Assembly: GCA_026005175.1 (NCBI GenBank)
Contig: BPKO01000001.1
Coordinates: 558,001 to 622,000, forward strand
Length of the DNA stretch: 64,000 bases
Direction: 5' to 3'
Source: Candidatus Tectimicrobiota bacterium
GTDB taxonomy: Bacteria > Tectomicrobia > Entotheonellia > Entotheonellales > Entotheonellaceae
The notes beneath the pieces are model-generated. The model worked only from the letters and a program-made list of their open reading frames with translations. It had not been told where the DNA came from and ran no database searches. Shown piece by piece: positions 34,450 through 44,335 of this stretch. How positions within the stretch are numbered: position 1 is the first letter of the stretch; every line of letters starts with the position of its first letter. Both the position numbers and the translations under genes were made by a program.

Positions 34450-36400
34450 GGCTTACACGCTCTTTGCCGCTGCTTCGTGTGACGACGCCCTGGAGTACTT
34501 GCGCCTGACCCCCATCGACGTGCTCATCGCCGCCGCCGAGGAGTGGTCGCCGCTGCTCGAGCGCCTGTGCGCGCAGGCCAAGGCCTTGCAGCCCCACTGC
34601 GTGACGCTGTGCCTCGCCCCGGGCGCTCCGGAAGAGATCCCCCAGGTTGACTACGTCCTGTCCGGGCCCCTTTCTTCTTCAGCGCTGCAGCGTACCCTGA
34701 AGCAGGCGCTCGACAGGCAGCAGCTGGCGGCAGAGCTCGAGCGGCTGCGGCACCAGAAGGCCCAGGTCCAGCCCATTGCCCCTGCCAATGGGGAGCACGG
34801 CCCCACGCTGGCCAGCGTAGGGCACCTCCTGCGCCACTTTGCCAAGGCCTTCAGCACCCCCTTTGACCTGGAGCAGGCCCTGGGCCTTTTCCTGGAAGCC
34901 GTGGGCGACTTTTTGCGCCCCAGCCGCATGGCCGTCCTGCTTCCGGACGCTGCTGGCGACGCCTTCCTCGTGCGGGCCCAGCGCGGCCTGCCCGCCAAAG
35001 TCACCGCCCCCCTGCGGCTGCCCGCCGATGCCCCTCTGGTTTGCTGGCTGCGCAGCGAGGCCCGCCTCTTGCACCGCGCCGAGCTCGAAGGCCACCGCGC
35101 GTCGCCGGAGGCGCTGGCCATGCTGCGCCCCCTGCAAGCGCTCAAAGCCGTGGTCTGCGTGCCCTTGCTGGCCTCGGGCACCCTGGTGGGCATCCTCACC
35201 CTGGGCGAGCGCGTCACCGGCACGCCGTATGGCGAGGCCGAGCTCGAAACGCTCTTTAGCCTGGCCAGCCATATGGCCGTAGCGGTGCAGGGCATTGCCC
35301 TGCACCACGCCGTGCAGGAGCAAAAGGTGTTTACCGAAAAGATCCTGCGCTACATGAGCAGCGGCGTCATCACCATCGGCACCGACGAGAAGATCCGCCT
35401 GTGCAATCACCGCGCCGCGCAGATCCTAGGCACTTCCTGGGAGCGGGTGCTGCACCAGGACCTGCGCACCCTGCCCTCGCCCCTGGGCGACCTTCTTTAC
35501 GAGACCCTGCGCGACGGCGTGGCCTATGACCGGCAAGAGGTGGTGCTGGCAGCCGGCAAAGTGCCGCTCCAAGTGAGCACTTACCAGATCTTCGACCAGC
35601 AAGGGGCCGTGGCAGGAAGCGCCATGGTCTTCGAAGACCTCACCGCCCAGAAGCAGCTCGAAGCCGAGCGGCGCCGCGCCGACCAGCTCGACTTCCTCAA
35701 CAAAGTGGTCGGGCGCATGGCCCACGAGATCAAAAACCCCCTGGTCTCCATCCAGACGTTCGTGGAGCTGCTCGAAGAGCGCTACGACGACGCCGAGTTC
35801 CGCCACACCTTCTGCCAGGTGGTGCGCCGGGACGTGCGGGCCATCAACAGCATCACTGACAAGCTGGTGAGCTTTGCCAGCAAGCTCCCCTATGCGTTCG
35901 AGTACGGCGACCTCAACGCGGTGGTCCAGCGCCTGGCACACACCGGCGTGCTTCCGCCCCCAAATGGCGAAAAGCCCCCCGAGGCCACTGTGCGCCTCGA
36001 GGTCCGCTGTGCCGAGGAGCTGCCTCCGGTAAAGCTCGACCCCGAGCAGCTCCTCAAGGCCCTGGGCTACCTGGTTGCCTTTCTCTCCCAGGGCATGCCA
36101 GAAGCAGGCCGCATCCGCGTGACCACCCGCCTGGGCTACCGGGGGTTACCGGCTACCCCTCACCCCTGGGTCTGCGTCGTACTGACCGGAGAGGGCTGCA
36201 CGCTGCCCGCTGAGGAGCTGGAGCTGCTCTCTGATCCCTTCAGCATGGAGCGCCGCACGCTGGTCGATGTGGGACCCTGCGTGAGCCAGAAAATCGTCGA
36301 AGAGCACGGCGGCCGCCTCGAGGTCCGCCGGGAGAAAAACGGCGACACCACCTTCGTCGTGGCGTTGCCCGCAACCACGGAGGCATGGGAAGCCGCATGA
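34382..36400 (+). CDS. Histidine kinase-like protein with degenerate receiver and ATP-binding domains
   Basis: A 672-residue protein with an N-terminal receiver-like domain (1-115) whose phosphoacceptor is lost (DVLIAAAEE), a GAF domain (about 150-310), a PAS domain (320-430) and a dimerisation domain with His448 in RMAHEIKNPL. The C-terminal ATPase domain is degenerate: the N-box Asn is missing (LLKALGYLVAFLSQ), G1 reads LTGEGCTLP without its Asp, and the G2 glycines are replaced (DVGPCVSQKIV), while the following EEHGG is kept. It probably cannot phosphorylate itself but could be phosphorylated by a partner. It sits between two intact kinases with overlapping ends on both sides. Confidence 0.85.
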   Translation: MHSLLLMAESPPQRQALQQLLGEAYTLFAAASCDDALEYLRLTPIDVLIAAAEEWSPLLERLCAQAKALQPHCVTLCLAPGAPEEIPQVDYVLSGPLSSSALQRTLKQALDRQQLAAELERLRHQKAQVQPIAPANGEHGPTLASVGHLLRHFAKAFSTPFDLEQALGLFLEAVGDFLRPSRMAVLLPDAAGDAFLVRAQRGLPAKVTAPLRLPADAPLVCWLRSEARLLHRAELEGHRASPEALAMLRPLQALKAVVCVPLLASGTLVGILTLGERVTGTPYGEAELETLFSLASHMAVAVQGIALHHAVQEQKVFTEKILRYMSSGVITIGTDEKIRLCNHRAAQILGTSWERVLHQDLRTLPSPLGDLLYETLRDGVAYDRQEVVLAAGKVPLQVSTYQIFDQQGAVAGSAMVFEDLTAQKQLEAERRRADQLDFLNKVVGRMAHEIKNPLVSIQTFVELLEERYDDAEFRHTFCQVVRRDVRAINSITDKLVSFASKLPYAFEYGDLNAVVQRLAHTGVLPPPNGEKPPEATVRLEVRCAEELPPVKLDPEQLLKALGYLVAFLSQGMPEAGRIRVTTRLGYRGLPATPHPWVCVVLTGEGCTLPAEELELLSDPFSMERRTLVDVGPCVSQKIVEEHGGRLEVRREKNGDTTFVVALPATTEAWEAA

Positions 36401-38799
36401 GCAGCGAATGCCCCACCAGCCGCATTCTGATCGTCGACGACGAGCTGGGGCCGCGCGAGGCCCTGCGCATGATCCTCAAAACGCGCCACGCGGTGGCTAC
36501 GGCCAGCTCCGGCGCCGAAGCCCTGGAGCTCGTCCGCCGCTGCCCGCCTGACCTCGTCTTTCTCGACATCAAAATGCGCGAGATGGACGGCATCGAAGTG
36601 CTCAAAGCCATCAAGGCCTTCGATGCCACCATCGAAGTGGTCATGATGACGGCCTACGCCTCGCTGGATACGGCACGGCAGGCCATGAGCTACGGCGCCT
36701 CGGAGTACCTCATCAAACCCTTTAGCAAAGCGGAAGTGGAAAACGCGGTGGCCAAAGCGCTGGCGCGCCGCGCTGCCCATACCGGCACGCAGCACGAAGT
36801 GCGAGTGCTGCTCGAGCGCATGCGGGCTCTGGCAGAAGCGGCCCAGCGGGGCACGGACGCCGACAGCCTGGCGCAGATGGGGCGCAGCATTCTGGCGCAG
36901 GGCTGCCAGGTGCTGCAGGCGGCGGCCGCCGTCCTGCACCGCGTCGCTGATGACCGCTTCCCGTGCCAGCTCGCCTTTCAGCTGCCGCCGGCGCACCTTA
37001 CCGCCCTCGAGCATCCTGCCTGGCACGCGACGCTCGAGCACGCCTTCTTGACCGGCCAGCCGCTTCTGGTGAGTGCCATGGAGGCGCCGGCAAGCGAAGC
37101 CTCGCCGGTGCTGCAGCAGCTGGCTTGCCAGGCAAGCGCCCTCTTTCCCGTGGTGGTGGGGGAGGAGCCGCTTGGCCTTCTGGCTTTTTTCTATCCAGAG
37201 CCAGCGCGCGTGCCAGCAGGTTGGCAAGAGCGCGGCCGCACGTTTGCCGATCTCATGGCCGTGGCCATCCATACCCACCGGCGCTGGCAAGCTTCCCGGC
37301 AGGAAGCGGTCCAGCAGGCCCAGCGGGCTGCCCAGCTCGGCATCCTGCGCGAAGTGACGCGCGTCATCATGGACTGCCTTGACCTGGAAGCGATGCTGCA
37401 CGCCATCGGCGAGCAGCTGCGCACCGGCCTGGGATACAGCGGCGTCCACCTCTGGCTGTATGACCCTGCCACCGGCGCCTTCCAGGACGCCTACCACGCC
37501 GGCACCGCACCGGACTGGCAGCCATCCCTGCAAGGCGTGCCCGCCGCTTTGGAGGTGCAAGACACGGCTGCCGGCCAGGTCATCGTCGCGCCGTTGGTGC
37601 TGGACAAGCGGCAAATCGGCGTGGTGCAGCTGCTGCGCCAGCCCCAGCACGGCCCGCTGGCCGACTTCGAGCGCGAGCTCCTCTGCATGGTTCTCGACCA
37701 CCTCGCTCTGGCGGTGAAGAACGCCCAGCTGTACGGCGAGATGTGCCAGACCAAGAGCTACCTCCAAAGCCTCATCGACGGCGCCGGCGATGCCATTTTC
37801 ACCGTCGACACGCGCGACACGATTACTTCTTGGAACAGCAGTGCCGAGCGCCTCTTCCAGTACCCGGCCGCAGAGGTCCTCCAGCGTCCCGTCACCGTGC
37901 TTTTGCCCGAGGCCCCTTACCAGGCGTGGCGGCAAGCGGTGCTGCAGCATGGCTCGGTGCAGCACCTCGAGACGCAGCTGGCGCGGCGCGACGGCACGCC
38001 GGTGGACGTCAGCATGACCCTCTCCCCACTGCGCGGCGCCCACGACGAGATCGTTGGCTTTTCGGCCATCATCAAAGACGTCACCCAGGACAAGCGGCTG
38101 CGCGAGCAGCTGTGGCAGGCAGAGAAGCTCCGTGCGGTTGGCGAGATGGCTGCCGGGGTGGCCCACAACTTCAACAACATCCTCACCACCATCCTAGGCC
38201 ATACCCAGCTCCTGCTCGATGACCCGGGCGACGTGCAAGCGGTGCGCCGCGGCTTAACCATCATCGAAACCGCCGCCCGCGACGCCGCCCACATCGTGCA
38301 GCGCATTCAGACTTTTGCCCGCGGTCACGGCGACGCCGCCTTTATCCTCACCGACCTGGTGCAGGTGGTAAAAGAGGCGGTCGACACCACGCGCCCGCTG
38401 TGGAAGGAGCGCGCCTGCGACGAGGGCCGGCCCATCGACTTGGTTCTCGACCTTGCCCCGGTGCCCCCTTTCTCGAGCCGCGCCGCCGAGCTGCGCGAGG
38501 TGCTCACCAACCTCATCCTGAACGCCGTTGACGCCATGCCCGCCGGCGGCACCCTGACCTTGCGCACGTACACGGAGGGCGCGTGGGCCTGCCTGGAGGT
38601 GGCCGACACCGGCATCGGCATGAGCGACGAGGTCCGGCGGCGCATTTTCGACCCCTTTTTCACCACCAAAGCCGGCAAGGGCTCCGGCCTAGGCCTGAGC
38701 GTCTCCTACACGCTCATCAAGGCCCTGGGCGGCAGCATCGACGTGCGCAGCGCACCCCGGCAGGGAACGACGTTTGTCATCCGGCTGCCCCTGGGCTAA
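36397..38799 (+). CDS. Hybrid sensor kinase: receiver-GAF-GAF-PAS-HisKA-HATPase
   Basis: An 800-residue cytoplasmic protein. The N-terminal receiver has phosphoacceptor Asp57 (LVFLDIKM) and Lys in YLIKPF. Two GAF-like regions follow (about 140-290 and 320-455), then PAS (460-575) and a kinase core with His590 in GVAHNFNNIL, the HNFNN type of NtrB-like kinases. N box NLILNAVDAM, G1 DTGIGM and G2 GSGLGLS are complete. I choose ATG 36397, which overlaps the upstream stop by ATGA; ATG 36385 adds four residues. With a receiver ahead of the kinase it may be the phosphate-receiving and signalling end of the three-kinase set. No DNA-binding output lies nearby. Confidence 0.88.
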   Translation: MSSECPTSRILIVDDELGPREALRMILKTRHAVATASSGAEALELVRRCPPDLVFLDIKMREMDGIEVLKAIKAFDATIEVVMMTAYASLDTARQAMSYGASEYLIKPFSKAEVENAVAKALARRAAHTGTQHEVRVLLERMRALAEAAQRGTDADSLAQMGRSILAQGCQVLQAAAAVLHRVADDRFPCQLAFQLPPAHLTALEHPAWHATLEHAFLTGQPLLVSAMEAPASEASPVLQQLACQASALFPVVVGEEPLGLLAFFYPEPARVPAGWQERGRTFADLMAVAIHTHRRWQASRQEAVQQAQRAAQLGILREVTRVIMDCLDLEAMLHAIGEQLRTGLGYSGVHLWLYDPATGAFQDAYHAGTAPDWQPSLQGVPAALEVQDTAAGQVIVAPLVLDKRQIGVVQLLRQPQHGPLADFERELLCMVLDHLALAVKNAQLYGEMCQTKSYLQSLIDGAGDAIFTVDTRDTITSWNSSAERLFQYPAAEVLQRPVTVLLPEAPYQAWRQAVLQHGSVQHLETQLARRDGTPVDVSMTLSPLRGAHDEIVGFSAIIKDVTQDKRLREQLWQAEKLRAVGEMAAGVAHNFNNILTTILGHTQLLLDDPGDVQAVRRGLTIIETAARDAAHIVQRIQTFARGHGDAAFILTDLVQVVKEAVDTTRPLWKERACDEGRPIDLVLDLAPVPPFSSRAAELREVLTNLILNAVDAMPAGGTLTLRTYTEGAWACLEVADTGIGMSDEVRRRIFDPFFTTKAGKGSGLGLSVSYTLIKALGGSIDVRSAPRQGTTFVIRLPLG

Positions 38800-38802
38800 G
38801 CG

Positions 38803-39441
38803 CTACCACCAGTGCCACTCGCCCGTGAGCAGCACGTGCACGCCAAGCAGCAAGTTGGTGAGGGCATGGGCCAGCACGCACGGCCACAGGCGCCGGGTGC
38901 GGTAAAGCAGCAGGGTATACGCCACCCCGGCCAGGAGGCCGGCCAGCCAGTAGTGGTGCTCGAGGCCAAAGAGCACCACGGTAATCAGAAACGAGGGCCA
39001 GGTAAAGGTGCCCAGCGCCACGGTGGCAAAGCGTGCAGAAACGAGGTAGCGAAGCAGGAACGAGCGCCAGAAGAGTTCCTCCATCACCGGCACCACCGCC
39101 GCCGCGCCAAACAGGCGGATGGCAGCCAGCACCGTGCCGGCCGTGGCCCCGGCGCGGAAGGGGTCGTAGCCTGCCGGCTGCCCCTGCACCGCCCACGGCC
39201 AGTCCATGCGCACCCAGGCGACGTATACCCCGACGCCCACGGCCAAAGTGAGCAGCGCTTCCCCTCCGTCCTGCCAGGGGCGGCCGCGCAACTCGTCGTA
39301 CCGGCGCCAGAACCCCGCCAGAGCCAGCAGCACGGCGGCCGTTTTTACGGGGTACAGCCACAAGGACAGCCTTTCGCGCGGCCATACCGCCTGCTCGCCG
39401 CCAAGCCAGGCAAGCAGCTCTTCTAGGGCGAGAAAGGCCAC
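38803..39441 (-). CDS. CPBP-family intramembrane metalloprotease (CAAX-protease-like)
   Basis: A 212-residue membrane protein with six or so helices and the three CPBP motifs: VMEELFWRSFL (catalytic Glu-Glu and Arg), FGLEHHYWLAG (His) and VLAHALTNL (His). It resembles the CAAX-protease-like protein often linked to PEP-CTERM/exosortase systems, but no exosortase is seen here. The reading frame continues upstream of GTG 39441 to a stop at 39493. A CTG at 39474 or 39471 behind AGAGGGGA would give the more usual LLARTLPFGLYVAFL start. It lies just downstream of the monooxygenase gene in the same direction and converges with the hybrid kinase. Confidence 0.75.
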   Translation of the reverse strand: MAFLALEELLAWLGGEQAVWPRERLSLWLYPVKTAAVLLALAGFWRRYDELRGRPWQDGGEALLTLAVGVGVYVAWVRMDWPWAVQGQPAGYDPFRAGATAGTVLAAIRLFGAAAVVPVMEELFWRSFLLRYLVSARFATVALGTFTWPSFLITVVLFGLEHHYWLAGLLAGVAYTLLLYRTRRLWPCVLAHALTNLLLGVHVLLTGEWHWW

Positions 39442-39503
39442 GTAGAGGCCAAAAGGCAGCGTACGGGCCAGCAGAGCAGACGCTCCCCTCTGTCAGGCGG
39501 CAG

Positions 39504-40529
39504 CTAGAGAAACGCCGGCATCACCTCCTGGGCAAAGCGCCGCATCGAGCGCAGCACTTGCTGCTGGCTCAGGTCGCCAAACCAGAAGCTGCAGCTGAAG
39601 TGGTCCATGCCCATGGCCTCTTGGAGCCGCCGCAGCTGCCGGATACAGGTGTCAGGCGTGCCCACCACCAGATAATGCTCCAGCAGCTCCTCGGTGCTGG
39701 GCTCACCGCGAAAGGGGACGGGAATAGCCCTGCCCCGCTCAACGCGCTCGTAGTTATGCCGCAGGCTCAGCGTCACCCGCATGTTCCAGCGCGCCTGCTC
39801 GGCCACCGCTCGCGCCTCGGCAGCACTGTCGGCCACGTACACGGGGCGCTGCGTGCCCACGGTGGGAGGCTGGGCGGGGCGATACGTCGCCAGCAAAGTA
39901 TCGAAGAGCTGCCGGAACTGGCGCAGCCGTGCCAGCGGCACGCCAAAGCCGCCCGACAGGAGGTGAAAGCCGCGCTTGACCGTGGCTTCCACCGACTCCG
40001 GGCTCTGCGCCGTGACCCAGATGGGCGGGTGGGGCCGCTGCAGCGGCTGGGGAAACACCGAGGTTTCGGGAATCTGGAAGTACTTTCCCTCGTAAGTAAA
40101 CGGCTCTCCCCGCAGCGCCAGCAAGAGAATATCCACCGCTTCTTCCCAGCGCTCCCGGCTCTGGCCCAGGTCTTGCCCTAGCCGCTCGAACTCGTAGCGC
40201 TGGTAGCCGCGCCCCAGGCCGACGTCAAGACGCCCGCCGCTGAGCAAGTCGACGGTGGCAATTTCCTCGGCCACGATGAGCGGGTGGTGCAAGGGCAGCA
40301 CGATCACCGCGGTGCCTATCCGCAGGCGGTGCGTCTGGTGTGCCAGGTGCATGGCATAGAGGAGGGGTCGCGACAAGTAGCCGTAAGTCGAGAAGTGGTG
40401 CTCGGCCAGCCAGACGTGGTGAAAGCCGAGTTCCTCTGCCGCCTGGGCCATTTCGGTGCCGCGCGCGTAGACTTCGGCCGCCGGGCGGGCCGCCGGAGAT
40501 TGCATGAGGAGAAAGATGCCAAATTGCAT
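39504..40529 (-). CDS. Luciferase-like (LLM class) flavin-dependent monooxygenase
   Basis: A 341-residue TIM-barrel flavoenzyme with an intact frame. MQFGIFLLMQSPAARP opens the barrel; GFHHVWLAEHHFSTYGYLSRP carries the conserved EHHF seen in alkanal-monooxygenase-like members, and VDLLSGGRLDVGLGRGYQRYEF is the family signature. The C-terminal EEVMPAF end is normal. The full EHHF motif suggests an FMNH2-dependent monooxygenase rather than an F420 enzyme. It lies 30 bases downstream of ilvA in the same direction. The substrate is unknown. Two other LLM genes occur in this window at 26400 and 44336. Confidence 0.88.
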   Translation of the reverse strand: MQFGIFLLMQSPAARPAAEVYARGTEMAQAAEELGFHHVWLAEHHFSTYGYLSRPLLYAMHLAHQTHRLRIGTAVIVLPLHHPLIVAEEIATVDLLSGGRLDVGLGRGYQRYEFERLGQDLGQSRERWEEAVDILLLALRGEPFTYEGKYFQIPETSVFPQPLQRPHPPIWVTAQSPESVEATVKRGFHLLSGGFGVPLARLRQFRQLFDTLLATYRPAQPPTVGTQRPVYVADSAAEARAVAEQARWNMRVTLSLRHNYERVERGRAIPVPFRGEPSTEELLEHYLVVGTPDTCIRQLRRLQEAMGMDHFSCSFWFGDLSQQQVLRSMRRFAQEVMPAFL

Positions 40530-40562
40530 AGCCGCTCCTTCTGTCGCCCAAAGCGCAAGCGC

Positions 40563-42113
<1,551 letters not shown>

Positions 42114-42160
42114 ACGCCATTTGCCGCCGGAGTGCAAGCCTTTTTTGCCGGCGCCTTTTC

Positions 42161-43840
42161 TTATCCTGTCACGTCCCCGCGCAGCCATACGTCGAGCAGG
42201 TAAGGGGCGTCCTGCGCCAGGGCCGCCTGCACCGCCGGGGCGATGGCTTCGGGGTGGGTGACCCGCGTGCCGGCTACGCCCATGCCGCGGGCGAGATCGA
42301 CGAAATCGAGCGGCGGCTCGGTAAGGTCCATGAACGGGTATGGCCGCTCCAGGGGCAGCTGCTGGTGGCGGCGGTAGCGGTTGAGGTTGAACTTCAGGAT
42401 GCGGTAGCTCTGGTTGTGCAGCACGATGTAGAGCACGGCGAGGCGGTGATGGGCAGCGGTCCACAGGCTCTGCACCGTGTACATGGCCGAGCCATCGCCC
42501 ACCAGCGCCACCACCGGCCGCTCGGGAAAGGCCAGCTTCACCCCCAGCGCCCCGGGCATGCCCTGGCCGATGCCGCCCCCGTGGTTGCCAAAAAGGCTAC
42601 CGGGGCGCTCCAGGGGAAGGGTGCGCAGCAAGTCGGGGCTGGCGGTGATGGCCTCGTTGTAAATCACCGCCTCGGCCGGCAGGCAGTCGCGCAAGGCAGC
42701 CATCAGCCGCGCCGGGGCGATGGGGGAGGCATCCCAGAAGCGCCGCGCCCTGTCTTCTTGCCGCTGCCGCTCTTGTGCTTTGCGCGCGGCCAGAGCAGCC
42801 CGCCGCTGTGCGGCGCGCGCCTGCGCCGCCGCGTCCAGGCGCGGCAACAGCACTTCGGTAAGTTCCTGCAGCGCCAGCTTGGGATCGGCCAGCAGCGCCA
42901 CCGCGGTGGGCAGGTTTTTGCCCAGCTCCCAAGGCGAGTTGTCGAGGTGAATGAGGGCACAGCCGGCGGGCAAAGGGGAGCCCTCGGCGTAGAAGACCTC
43001 GTGAAAGAGGTCGGCGCCCACCGCCAGCACCACATCTGCTTCACCCAGGGCCTGGCGGATGGCAGCGTATTCGGCCGGCAGCTCGCCGCAGAACTGCGGG
43101 TGGGTGAGGGGGAAGTTGAGGGCGCTCATGAGCAAGGTGTTCCACACCGGCGCTCCCAGGCCCTCGGCCAGCCGCACCAGCTCTGCCTGCGCTGCCGCGG
43201 CTGCCACGCCGTCGCCGCAGATGATCACCGGGTACTGTGCCGCTGCCAGCAGCGCTGCTGCGGCCTGCACCCCTTCCGGGTCAGGACGGCTGCGGCGGTA
43301 AGGGGTGCTGAAGGCGGGAAGTACCAAGTCGACCACGTCGTCGAGGACGTTGCTGGGCAAGGCCACGAACACCGGGCCGCGCGGCGGATCCTGGGCCACT
43401 TTGAGAGCCCGCGGCAAGACCACGGGCAGCTCCTCCACGTGCTGCACCTGCACTGCCCACTTGCTCAGCGGTCGTGCCATGGCCACCAGGTCGTGGGCGA
43501 GGACCGGCTCGCGCACCAGCATGCGACTGTCCTGCTGGCCGGCAGTCACCAGCAGCGGCACTTTGCCTACCAGGGCGTTATAGAGCATGCCCAGGGCGTT
43601 GCCCAGGCCCGGCGCCACGTGCAGGTTGACCACACCGGTGCGGCCAGAGGCGTGGGCGTACATGTGGGCGGCGCCCAGGGCTACCCCCTCGTGCAGGCAG
43701 AGGATGTATTCCAGATCCGGGCAGTCCTGCAAGGCCTCGAGCAGCCCCAGCTCGGTGGTGCCGGGGTTGCCAAAAACGTAGCGCACGCCGGCAGCGCGCA
43801 GCATCTCGGCTACGGCTTCTCGGCCCCTCAGCAGCGGCAT
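42161..43840 (-). CDS. Thiamine-diphosphate enzyme, benzoylformate decarboxylase-like
   Basis: A 559-residue three-domain ThDP enzyme. FGNPGTTELGLLEAL at the N-terminus and catalytic Glu51 in LHEGVALG are conserved; the cofactor motif is VGDGSAMYTVQSLWTAAHH about 440 residues in, followed by NQSYRIL. These features match benzoylformate decarboxylase and related 2-oxoacid decarboxylases better than acetolactate synthase, and no regulatory small subunit is present. The start follows CAGGAGGAA. It could use a 2-oxoacid such as the product of the FMN hydroxyacid dehydrogenase at 10943, but the two are far apart and no link is shown. A domain-joining linker (QARAAQRRAALAARKAQERQ) is unusually charged. 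Confidence 0.85.
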   Translation of the reverse strand: MPLLRGREAVAEMLRAAGVRYVFGNPGTTELGLLEALQDCPDLEYILCLHEGVALGAAHMYAHASGRTGVVNLHVAPGLGNALGMLYNALVGKVPLLVTAGQQDSRMLVREPVLAHDLVAMARPLSKWAVQVQHVEELPVVLPRALKVAQDPPRGPVFVALPSNVLDDVVDLVLPAFSTPYRRSRPDPEGVQAAAALLAAAQYPVIICGDGVAAAAAQAELVRLAEGLGAPVWNTLLMSALNFPLTHPQFCGELPAEYAAIRQALGEADVVLAVGADLFHEVFYAEGSPLPAGCALIHLDNSPWELGKNLPTAVALLADPKLALQELTEVLLPRLDAAAQARAAQRRAALAARKAQERQRQEDRARRFWDASPIAPARLMAALRDCLPAEAVIYNEAITASPDLLRTLPLERPGSLFGNHGGGIGQGMPGALGVKLAFPERPVVALVGDGSAMYTVQSLWTAAHHRLAVLYIVLHNQSYRILKFNLNRYRRHQQLPLERPYPFMDLTEPPLDFVDLARGMGVAGTRVTHPEAIAPAVQAALAQDAPYLLDVWLRGDVTG

Positions 43841-43863
43841 GGGCGTTCCTCCTGGCGGCGGGG

Positions 43864-44085
43864 CTAGCCGGTAGCCTGCAAGGTAAAGAGCCGTTCTCCC
43901 CAGGGCAGCCGCTGCTTGGCCTGCTGGAGGAACTCCGGCGGCACGTCGAACACCGCCTGCTGGGGACCCAGCCCTTCCTGGCGCAGGTAGTCGGGCAGCC
44001 GGTCGTCGGCCTCGCTCAAGCCGGCGCGGCGGCCGCCCTCCGCCTCGTTAGAGCCTGCCAATCGCAAGTGAGTGGATTTTCTCAC
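43864..44085 (-). CDS. Small hypothetical protein
   Basis: A possible 73-residue protein starting at GTG 44085, ten bases after GAGGGAGAG, and ending 24 bases before the decarboxylase start. The second half (DYLRQEGLGPQQAVFDVPPEF, then LQQAKQRLPWGERLF) looks coding in composition; the first 25 residues do not. No family recognised. Its position suggests a leader gene of the decarboxylase operon. Confidence 0.45.
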   Translation of the reverse strand: MRKSTHLRLAGSNEAEGGRRAGLSEADDRLPDYLRQEGLGPQQAVFDVPPEFLQQAKQRLPWGERLFTLQATG

Positions 44086-44159
44086 CAAAACATCTCTCCC
44101 TCGAACTGGCAAATCTCGTTCCGCGTCGGCTAGCGGGAACCGACAGACAGAAGGCTACA

Positions 44160-44194
44160 GCGTATCCATAACGAAGGCGTCACCCTGGATACGC
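44160..44194 (+). repeat. Perfect inverted repeat in the divergent gap
   Basis: GCGTATCCA (44160-44168) and TGGATACGC (44186-44194) are exact reverse complements around 17 bases. They lie between the minus-strand decarboxylase group and the plus-strand monooxygenase operon, 78 bases upstream of a strong -35 box. An operator for a dimeric regulator or an RNA hairpin are both possible. Confidence 0.45.
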
Positions 44195-44271
44195 CTGGCT
44201 CCTTTTCCTCGAGAGTAGGCAAATTGCCACCGCGATGCAAGCCCACCGGCCTATCGCTGTGGCCACCTGCA

Positions 44272-44300
44272 TTGACACCGCCCGCCCCAGAGAGGATAAT
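44272..44300 (+). promoter_or_regulatory. Strong sigma-70-type promoter for the monooxygenase/P450 operon
   Basis: TTGACA (44272-44277), exactly 17 bases, then GATAAT (44295-44300), 36 bases ahead of the ATG at 44336. Eleven of twelve consensus positions match. Confidence 0.75.
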
Positions 44301-44335
44301 GTCGCAATCACACGGCGATCACGCGAGGGTTGAGC

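Noticed and set aside
36160-38166. 668-residue minus-strand open frame
   Set aside because: Antisense to the hybrid kinase, with shadow composition and no ribosome site.
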